Source of the DNA: Zoogloea sp016790385
Lineage (GTDB): Bacteria > Pseudomonadota > Gammaproteobacteria > Burkholderiales > Rhodocyclaceae
Length of the DNA stretch: 64,000 nucleotides
Assembly: GCF_041916735.1 (NCBI RefSeq)
Contig: NZ_JAYRYY010000019.1
Reading direction: 5' to 3' (one strand)
Part shown: positions 17,762 through 24,484 of the stretch, piece by piece
How the letters are laid out: the number at the start of each line of letters is the position of its first letter
Position numbering within the stretch: position 1 is the stretch's first letter
The notes under the pieces: generated by a model
What the model was told of the DNA's origin: nothing
The model's input: the letters and a program-made list of their open reading frames with translations, nothing else
The model's database searches: none
Translations under genes and position numbers: made by a program

Positions 17762-17882
17762 GAGGGTGTTATGAAACCGTAGCGAGCGGTTCAAGTTCGC
17801 CCCGAGAAGCGCAACCGTATATAGATACGGTGAGTATCGCAGGGGTGAAAGCGGGCCGCGCAGTCGATTGATTCACACCCGA
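17762..17882. repeat. 121-bp dispersed inverted-repeat element, copy B
   Basis: Same family as copies A, C and D and the same orientation as D on the plus strand. It fills the gap between the isomerase terminator and the tpx stop. Read from the tpx side it starts directly after the tpx TGA (TCGGGTGTGAAT..., first two bases diverged). Its central hairpin is CCGTAT-atag-ATACGG (17815-17830), a compensatory change relative to CCGTAC/GTACGG in copies A and D. Confidence 0.83.
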
Positions 17883-18386
17883 TCAGGCCAGTGCAGCCAG
17901 GGCGGCGGCATAGTCGGGCTCGTTCTTGATCTCGCCCACCAGCTCGCTGTGCACAACCTTATCGTTCTCGTCCAGCACCACCACGGCACGCGCGGTCAAG
18001 CCGGCCAGGGGGCCGCTGGCCAGGGCCACACCGTAGTCCTGGGCAAAGGCGCCGCCCCGCAGGGTGGACAGGGTGACCACGTTGTTCAGGCCTTCGGCGC
18101 CGCAGAAACGGCTCTGGGCGAAGGGCAGATCGGCGGAGATGCACAACACCACGGTGTTGGCCACGTCAGAGGCGGCCTGGTTGAACTTGCGCACCGAGGT
18201 GGCGCAGGTGGGGGTGTCGACGCTCGGGAAGATGTTGAGCACCTTGCGCTTGCCGGCAAAGCTGGCCAGCGGGGTGTCGGCGAGGTCCTTGGCGACGAGG
18301 GAGAAGGCCGGGGCGGTCTGGCCCTTGGCGGGAAGATTGCCTTCGACTTGCACGGGGTTGCCGCCAAGGGTAACGGTACTGGACAT
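17883..18386 (-). CDS. tpx: Thiol peroxidase (Tpx, atypical 2-Cys peroxiredoxin)
   Basis: 167 residues from ATG 18386. Peroxidatic C61 is in SVDTPTCATSVRKFN and resolving C95 in QSRFCGAEGLNNV, the same numbering as E. coli Tpx (C61/C95). The family reduces lipid and organic hydroperoxides with thioredoxin as donor. A longer in-frame reading upstream lacks conservation. It is convergent with the isomerase gene; the 3' end abuts repeat copy B. Confidence 0.95.
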   Translation of the reverse strand: MSSTVTLGGNPVQVEGNLPAKGQTAPAFSLVAKDLADTPLASFAGKRKVLNIFPSVDTPTCATSVRKFNQAASDVANTVVLCISADLPFAQSRFCGAEGLNNVVTLSTLRGGAFAQDYGVALASGPLAGLTARAVVVLDENDKVVHSELVGEIKNEPDYAAALAALA

Positions 18387-18515
18387 GAGAGGACTCCTGG
18401 GGATCAGTGATGTTGTTGTAGGCCGGCTCGCCATGCGGCGGACAGGGCGCACCATGTTAGGGCCTACGGCGCCCCGGTGCCAGCCCCTCCGACGGTTTTC
18501 CCGCAGTGATCACCC

Positions 18516-20000
18516 TCACAGCGTCTTCAGATACTCGACGAGTGCATCCTTGTCGGCCGCCGGGAGGCCGGTGCCGAACTCATGGCCCTGGTTACCACTC
18601 CCTTTCTCGGCCACGTCCATGCGCGTGCCGACCCGTTTCGCCTCGTCGCCATCGGTGACGAAACCCACCTTGGCCGGGTCGTACACGTCGTAGCCGCGCC
18701 AGAACACCCGCGGGCGGCGTTCCACCGGTTCGAGCAGATCGCGCAGGGTGGGCACGGCGCCGTTGTGAAGATAGGGGGCGCGCAGCCAGATGCCATCCAG
18801 GAAGGGGATCTTGTAGCCCGGCAGGTCTTCCTCCACCAGGCCCTTGCGGGTGATGCCCATGGCGGCCACCACCCGGTTGGCCTCGACGGCCGAGGCCTTG
18901 TCCCAGGTTTCCAGGCGCCCCGGGTCGGTGCCGACCTCGGTCAGGGGGATTCGCGTGCCGGTGCGTGGGCTGGCGTGGCAGGCGGCGCACTGGGCGTCGA
19001 ACACCACCTTGCCGGCCGCCGCCCGGGTCGCGTCCACCGGGAAGGGATAGACCGGCGGAGCGAGGGCACTGAGGTAGTCCTGCAACCACTTCACCTGCGA
19101 CAGGAAGTCGGCCTTGTCGGCGGGCGGCGCACCGAGTACACCCAGGGCCGAATCAATGACCACCGAATGCACGTCGTGGGTGTCACCCGCGTAGTTGGGG
19201 TGCTGCCCGGCCTCGGCCTTGTACTTGGCCAGGTTCCACACCGCGGGGATGTCGGCGGGGCCGAAGCGGTCGTCCATGGGCGCCTTGAGCATGAAGTAGC
19301 GGGTCAGGTTCATGCCGTCGTCCCGCCCGCGCCCCCATTCCGGAAAGTCCGGGCGGAAGATCCAGGCAAACTGGGCCTCCCGCTCGAGCAGGCGCTTGCG
19401 GGTCACCGGGATGATCACGAAGCGGTAGAGCAGCTGATCGATCACGTCCAGGTGCGTCACCCGGTTGATCTCGGCCATCAGGATGTCGGCATCGAAGCGC
19501 GGGTCCCGGGCACATTCGATGAGCAGGCGGAAGAAGTTCTCGATATTCACCGTGTGCCCCGGCCCGCCGCTGACGAAGACCGGGTTCGAATCGGCGCTGC
19601 GCCGGTAGCTGGTGGTATGGCAGGCGGCGCAGTTGTTGCCCACCCGGGGAAAACCGATGGTCTTCTTGGTGAAACCGACGGGCAGCTCCTGCCCCTGCTC
19701 CCAGGCCACGCCCAGGGCGGCGTAGCCACCCGCCACCTGCTGGCCGTCCTGGCGGAACTTCTCGGGAAAGACCCGGGGCAGCACGTAGAAGATCCAGTAG
19801 GGCACACCGGCATCGTGTTCGGCGCCGATGGAGCCATAGCGGAAGCGGCTCTCCGCCGATTCGAAGACCCACGCCGGCTGGGGCTCCTGACGGAAGCCGC
19901 GGCTCCAGCCCAGATAGGCGCCCGCCACCAGCAGCAGGATCAGGGCGGCAAGGGCGGCGCGCAGCCACCTGCGCCGCTGGGGAGTGAGGGCAAAGGACAT
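18516..20000 (-). CDS. Di-heme c-type cytochrome, MauG/BCCP/RoxA-superfamily-like (paralogue 1)
   Basis: 494 residues with an N-terminal hydrophobic segment (about 14-32) that may be an uncleaved anchor. Two heme c sites, CAACH near residues 124 and 339, are about 215 residues apart. The C-terminal half has LDGIWLRAPYLHNGAVPTLR and RPRVFWRG, motifs seen in di-heme peroxidase and rubber-oxygenase-like proteins. It is clearly paralogous to the adjacent upstream gene (505 aa). It is last in a five-gene operon, 13 bp after its neighbour. The reaction is unknown; the protein acts in the periplasm. Confidence 0.75.
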   Translation of the reverse strand: MSFALTPQRRRWLRAALAALILLLVAGAYLGWSRGFRQEPQPAWVFESAESRFRYGSIGAEHDAGVPYWIFYVLPRVFPEKFRQDGQQVAGGYAALGVAWEQGQELPVGFTKKTIGFPRVGNNCAACHTTSYRRSADSNPVFVSGGPGHTVNIENFFRLLIECARDPRFDADILMAEINRVTHLDVIDQLLYRFVIIPVTRKRLLEREAQFAWIFRPDFPEWGRGRDDGMNLTRYFMLKAPMDDRFGPADIPAVWNLAKYKAEAGQHPNYAGDTHDVHSVVIDSALGVLGAPPADKADFLSQVKWLQDYLSALAPPVYPFPVDATRAAAGKVVFDAQCAACHASPRTGTRIPLTEVGTDPGRLETWDKASAVEANRVVAAMGITRKGLVEEDLPGYKIPFLDGIWLRAPYLHNGAVPTLRDLLEPVERRPRVFWRGYDVYDPAKVGFVTDGDEAKRVGTRMDVAEKGSGNQGHEFGTGLPAADKDALVEYLKTL

Positions 20001-20013
20001 GGCGGGCTCCCGG

Positions 20014-21531
20014 TCAGAAAGTCTTCAGGTATTCGACGAGGGCGAGCTTGTCGTCGGCGGAGAGTTCGGTGCCATAGGCCCGGCCCTCGTGGCCGCCGTT
20101 GCCGTTGCCCGGCTCGGCGGTGTCAAGCCGAAACAAGGCACGCCCCTGGGCCGCGGGCTGATCGGAGACGAAGCCCACCTTGTGCGGGTCAAACACGTCG
20201 TTGCCACGCCAGAACACCTTCGGCCGGCGTTCCGCGGGTTCGAGCAGATCGCGCAGGCTGGGCACCGAGCCGTTGTGCAGGTAGGGCGCCCGCAGCCAGA
20301 TGCCGTCCAGGGGCATGTTGGCGTAGCCGTGGGTCTTGCGGAACTGGGTGAAACGCCAGGGGTAGCCGGCATACAGGGTGGCCTGATTCACCGCCAGGGT
20401 GTAGGTGTAGGAATCCAGGCGGCGGCGGTCGGTGCCGATCTCGGCCAGGGGCGTGACCCGGCCCACGTCGGGGCCGCTGAAATCCCGCCCACTGGCGCCG
20501 TGGCAGGCGGCGCAGTATTCCTTGTAGATCGGCGCACCCCGGGCGGCGAGGGCTTGATCCACCGGGAAAAACTTGCTGAAGGCCGGCGGCTCGGCGTCGA
20601 GGATCCACTCCTCCACCCGACGGATGCGCGGCAGGTCGATGGTGGGCGGCGTGGTGCCGGTGCCGAAGGCGGCGCTCTTGTTGCGCTCGGTCATGTCGGT
20701 GTTGTTGCCATCCCAGTGCAGCTCCATGGCGCGGGGTTCCCGGCGCGGGCGTTGCAGCCACAGGGACGGAAAGTCGGCCGGGGCATCAAACTCCTTGGGG
20801 TCGAGGCGGTGCATCGGAAAGTTGAAAATCACCTTGGCCGAGTTGAAGGTATCCACCCGCCCCGGCCCCCACGGCTTCTGCTCGAAAACCCACTCGAAGC
20901 GGCCCTTCAGGGCCAGCACCCGGTCACGCATGATGGCGATGGCCGCGGGGTACACGAGGTAGCGGTCGAGCAGGTCCAGATCAGCGCCCTGGCGCTGGAT
21001 CTCGGGGATCAGGTATTCCTTGGCGAACCGCGGGTCGGCGGCGCAGCGGAAGAAGAACTCTTCGAAGGCCTTCATGTTGAACTGGGCCGCCGGCATGCCC
21101 GGCACCAGCACCGGTGGCTGGTCTGCGGCGGTGCGCACGGTGCTGGTGTGGCATACGGCGCAGTTGACGAAGACCCGGTCAACACCCTGGTAGCGGCGGC
21201 GCGACGTGCCCACCGGCAGGTCGCGCAGGCTGCCGTCGGGCTTTTTTTCATAGAGCATGCCGATGGACTGGTAGCCGGGCCCCGGCAGGTATTGGCCACA
21301 TACCTCAGGCAGCGCACGCCATATCCAGTACGGAAAACCCATCTCATGCTCGCCCCCGGTGGAGCCGTACTTGAAGTGCTCCACCGGGTCGGCGTAATCC
21401 ACCGGGATGTCGCCCCCGAAACGCCCGGCCAGCCACAGCAGCACGGCCGCCGGCAGCAGCACCGTGAAGGCAAACAGGAACAGGAAGCGCCGCTTCCAGC
21501 GTGCGGGGGGAATCACGGCTCGGTGGGGCAT
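20014..21531 (-). CDS. Di-heme c-type cytochrome, MauG/BCCP/RoxA-superfamily-like (paralogue 2)
   Basis: 505 residues from ATG 21531 after GAGGAGG. A single N-terminal membrane segment (about 15-33), then heme sites CAVCH (near 126) and CAACH (near 341). It shares HFKYGSTGGEHEMGFPYWIW-like N-terminal and LDGIWLRAPYLHNGSVPSLR C-terminal blocks with the 494-residue gene downstream, so the pair arose by tandem duplication. Fourth gene of the operon, 17 bp after gene three. Electron donor or substrate cannot be inferred from sequence alone. Confidence 0.75.
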   Translation of the reverse strand: MPHRAVIPPARWKRRFLFLFAFTVLLPAAVLLWLAGRFGGDIPVDYADPVEHFKYGSTGGEHEMGFPYWIWRALPEVCGQYLPGPGYQSIGMLYEKKPDGSLRDLPVGTSRRRYQGVDRVFVNCAVCHTSTVRTAADQPPVLVPGMPAAQFNMKAFEEFFFRCAADPRFAKEYLIPEIQRQGADLDLLDRYLVYPAAIAIMRDRVLALKGRFEWVFEQKPWGPGRVDTFNSAKVIFNFPMHRLDPKEFDAPADFPSLWLQRPRREPRAMELHWDGNNTDMTERNKSAAFGTGTTPPTIDLPRIRRVEEWILDAEPPAFSKFFPVDQALAARGAPIYKEYCAACHGASGRDFSGPDVGRVTPLAEIGTDRRRLDSYTYTLAVNQATLYAGYPWRFTQFRKTHGYANMPLDGIWLRAPYLHNGSVPSLRDLLEPAERRPKVFWRGNDVFDPHKVGFVSDQPAAQGRALFRLDTAEPGNGNGGHEGRAYGTELSADDKLALVEYLKTF

Positions 21532-21548
21532 GGATGCCTCCTCGGGGG

Positions 21549-23570
21549 TCAGCGATCGGGGGCCAGGCACGGGCGCAAAGCCTCGTAGCCCCTGGCCAGC
21601 AGGGTTTCGGGATCGGGGTCGCGCCCACTCTCGGCTTTCAGCATGGCCGCCACCCGGGCCTCCAGGGCAGCCCGTTCGGGGCTCGCCGCCCAGGCTGCGG
21701 CATGGCTGCGGAAGGCCGGCAGCAGGGTTTCAGGGGGCATCGGCGTCTTGGCCCGGGCAGTGTGGGGCAGACGGGCCATGGCCAGGCGCACATAGATGCG
21801 CGGGGCGCACTGACGAATGCGGGTTTCCAGGGTGTTGGCCGGCCCGAGCAGGAAGTTGGGCGGAAAGGACTCGGCGCTCAGGTGGCAGGCGGCGCACCAG
21901 GCATGGAAACCGGCAAGATCGGCGGGCACCCCGGCCACAGCCGGGGCGCCGTCGGCGGGCCGCTCCAGCCGGGCCGGAGGCCAGGTCCGCTCCGCCGGGG
22001 CGGGCTGCGGATCGCCCAAGGCGTCGAGCAGGGCCGCCACCAGGGCGCGGCGCGGAAAGGGCTGTTCTCCCAGCAAGGCCGGGGAGAGGCGGGAAACGGC
22101 GGCGGCCAGTGCCTGGCTGTCGGCCCGCAGGCGCAGATGCAGGGGGCCTTCACCGCCGCGCAGCCCGCTTGCATCGACGCGCTCGAGGACATCGCCGCCG
22201 GCCAGACGCAGCTCCGGGCGGGCGCTCAGGGCAAAGGGGGCACGCGGAGCCTCACCCGCCAAACTCAGCTGAAGAATGCGTCGGCCGGCAGCGTCCAGGG
22301 TGAGGCTGGCGCCCCCGCTCCCCCGGCAGCGGGACGCCCGCGATGCGGCTACGGCTTCACAGCGGAGGGTGTGTTCGATGCGCGGCAGCGCCCCGCCCCG
22401 CCGGGCCAGGGCGGCCTGAAGACGCATCCAGTGACCATCGGCCACAAACTCGGCCACCCCGGCCACCGCCTCGCGAACTGCCTCGGGCGCATCGGCCCGC
22501 CACACCGTATCGGGCGGGCGCGGCAGCAGGGGGTCGAAGGCCACAGCGACGTGGGCGCGGGCGACGCGCGCGGAGGGGTCGTCCGGCCAGACGGCCAGGC
22601 CTTGCATGGGGTTGCGATTGGGCAGGTCGGGGCGCCCCAGGGCCAGCCCGTCGGGCCAACGCCTCGCCGCATTGCGGCGCAGGGTGGCGGCGGCCTCGGG
22701 GTCGATGGCGGCCTCGGGCGGCAGGCTCAGGCCATCGGCCAGGCGCAGACGCAGGGCCGCCACAAAAAGCCCCGCGCGGCATTGCTGTCCGGCTGCCGCC
22801 GGGCCGCAGCCCTCCTGCCACAGGCGCTGGGTCAGGGCGAGACGGTTGGCCCTGCGCACGGCGTTGTCGATGGCGTAGGGCATGTCCACACCGCGGGCCG
22901 GGGCGATGCCATGGAAGCTGCGCCCCTCCGCCGCCAGCCGGGCGGCAATGGCCGGGTTGGCATTGGTTTCGTCCCACAGGGCGCGGGAGAAGATGGGCGC
23001 CGCGTTGTGATGACAGGCCATGCAGATGTTGCGGTTGGCGTAATACACCTGCGGGCTGCCGCCGGCCCGGTAGTCCTTGACCAATTGGAACTCGAAGCGC
23101 CCGGAGCCTTCGTTGTAGCTGATCACTTCGAGCACGGCGGATTTCTCCAGGTAGCCGATGTACAGCCTGTCCTTGAGCAGCCATGGCGAGCCGGGGGCGG
23201 GCGGCGCATCCACCCCCACCACCACGCGGGGAAAGCGGAAATAGTCAGGCGCCGCGGCACTGCGCTGAAGGGAGCGCCCCAGGGGAATCAGCACGGCCTT
23301 CAGCGGCGGCAAGGCGCTGGCCGGGTCGCGGCTCACTTCGGCTTCAAGGCGGGCGAGCAGGCGCTCGAAGGGAAAGGGGATGGCGTGGGCGCCGCCGGGG
23401 GTGGCAAACAGGGCATCGAACAGGGAGCCTCCCGCCCCGGGCAGATGTTCACCGGGCCGGGCCGGGTCAGTCACCCAGGCCGGCGCTGCGGGAGCGTCAG
23501 CGGCCCACACCGGCACCATCGCGATCAGCCCAGCAACAACACAGGCCCAGCGCGCCAGGCGGCGGTTCAT
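21549..23570 (-). CDS. Large exported di-heme c-type cytochrome, unknown family
   Basis: 673 residues with a cleavable signal peptide (about 1-23, ending VWAAD). Heme motifs are CMACH (near 187, in ANRNICMACHHNAAPIFSR) and CAACH (near 561, in FHAWCAACHLSAESFPPNF). About 370 residues separate them, unlike its operon partners, and the LRAPYLHNG motif is missing. I do not recognise a named family. It is the third gene of the five-gene operon, 24 bp after the lipoprotein gene. Confidence 0.7.
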   Translation of the reverse strand: MNRRLARWACVVAGLIAMVPVWAADAPAAPAWVTDPARPGEHLPGAGGSLFDALFATPGGAHAIPFPFERLLARLEAEVSRDPASALPPLKAVLIPLGRSLQRSAAAPDYFRFPRVVVGVDAPPAPGSPWLLKDRLYIGYLEKSAVLEVISYNEGSGRFEFQLVKDYRAGGSPQVYYANRNICMACHHNAAPIFSRALWDETNANPAIAARLAAEGRSFHGIAPARGVDMPYAIDNAVRRANRLALTQRLWQEGCGPAAAGQQCRAGLFVAALRLRLADGLSLPPEAAIDPEAAATLRRNAARRWPDGLALGRPDLPNRNPMQGLAVWPDDPSARVARAHVAVAFDPLLPRPPDTVWRADAPEAVREAVAGVAEFVADGHWMRLQAALARRGGALPRIEHTLRCEAVAASRASRCRGSGGASLTLDAAGRRILQLSLAGEAPRAPFALSARPELRLAGGDVLERVDASGLRGGEGPLHLRLRADSQALAAAVSRLSPALLGEQPFPRRALVAALLDALGDPQPAPAERTWPPARLERPADGAPAVAGVPADLAGFHAWCAACHLSAESFPPNFLLGPANTLETRIRQCAPRIYVRLAMARLPHTARAKTPMPPETLLPAFRSHAAAWAASPERAALEARVAAMLKAESGRDPDPETLLARGYEALRPCLAPDR

Positions 23571-23594
23571 TGCGGCGCTCCACCCCACCGCTCC

Positions 23595-24470
23595 TCAACC
23601 GCCGGCCGTTGCCAGCACCTTGCGGGGCTGGGTGCCCGGCCAGCAGTCTTCCTGCACCTGACCGGTCTTCACGAACGCCTCGCGGCCCTGCTCGTCCATG
23701 GCCTTGTTGTAGAGGGTGAAGTTGAGGGCAAAAGCTTTGTCGAGGTAGGCCCGGCCCAGGTAAAAGCCAGGGCGGATCATGCGGATCTCGTCGCGCACCC
23801 GCAGGCCGCGGCGGCCAGCCAGGAAGTCGGGGTTCTCCTGGTAGCCGGCGATCTCGTCGGTGAAGAAGTAGTCGATGATGATGGATTCGCGCCGGGCATC
23901 GAGCAGGCTCTGCCCGCAGTAGAGCTTGGCCGGAAAGAGCAGCCAGGTTTCCTTGCCCTCGAAATTCATCTTGGCCGGGTCGCCCTTAACCAGGCCCATT
24001 TTCTTGAGCAGGGAGAGGTCTTCGATGCGGTTCCGCAGTACCCGCTCGTTGCGGTAGAAAACCTTGCCACGCCACAGGGCTTCGCCCACATCCTCCAGCA
24101 CCAGGCCCTTCAGGTGCAGGCCCATGCCGGTAAAGCCGCCGACAATCTCCGACAGGCGGAATTTGCCCGAGCCGCCCCGGGGCAGCAGGATCCTGCCGTC
24201 AAAGGCGCCGTCAGGGATGGGGCCGGCGGTGAGCCGGGCATAAATCTGGTCGATCTGTTCCTGGTCGAGGGTGGCCAGCCATTCGGGGGTGATGCGGGCG
24301 ATCTCGGCGGCGGAGAGGGGGTAGGCGTAATCCACCTGGGCGAGATCCTGCTTGGAGGCGTAAGCCTTGTCCCAGGGGGCGAAGGCGATGTTGGGCTGGG
24401 GCACGTCCTTGTTACAGGCAGCGAGGCCCAGGGCGGCGCACAGGGAGAGGGCAAGTTTGCGGGCAGGCAT
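23595..24470 (-). CDS. Predicted lipoprotein of the cytochrome operon, unknown function
   Basis: 291 residues. The signal peptide ends in a lipobox (ALGLAAC, Cys about 19), predicting a lipid-anchored periplasmic or outer-membrane protein. No heme motif is present. The body has conserved-looking charged segments (ITPEWLATLDQEQIDQIYAR, LPRGGSGKFRLSEIVGGFTG). It is the second gene of the five-gene operon, 14 bp after the large cytochrome gene, with GAGGAG upstream of the ATG. Possibly an anchor or substrate-binding partner of the cytochromes; function not recognised. Confidence 0.68.
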   Translation of the reverse strand: MPARKLALSLCAALGLAACNKDVPQPNIAFAPWDKAYASKQDLAQVDYAYPLSAAEIARITPEWLATLDQEQIDQIYARLTAGPIPDGAFDGRILLPRGGSGKFRLSEIVGGFTGMGLHLKGLVLEDVGEALWRGKVFYRNERVLRNRIEDLSLLKKMGLVKGDPAKMNFEGKETWLLFPAKLYCGQSLLDARRESIIIDYFFTDEIAGYQENPDFLAGRRGLRVRDEIRMIRPGFYLGRAYLDKAFALNFTLYNKAMDEQGREAFVKTGQVQEDCWPGTQPRKVLATAGG

Positions 24471-24484
24471 GGCGGGGGCTCCTC

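Noticed and set aside
17762..17882. Treating the 121-bp copies as simple rho-independent terminators
   Set aside because: Copy B lies beside a separate strong terminator, the element has long inverted ends and lacks T-tracts; a mobile or structured repeat explains all copies better.
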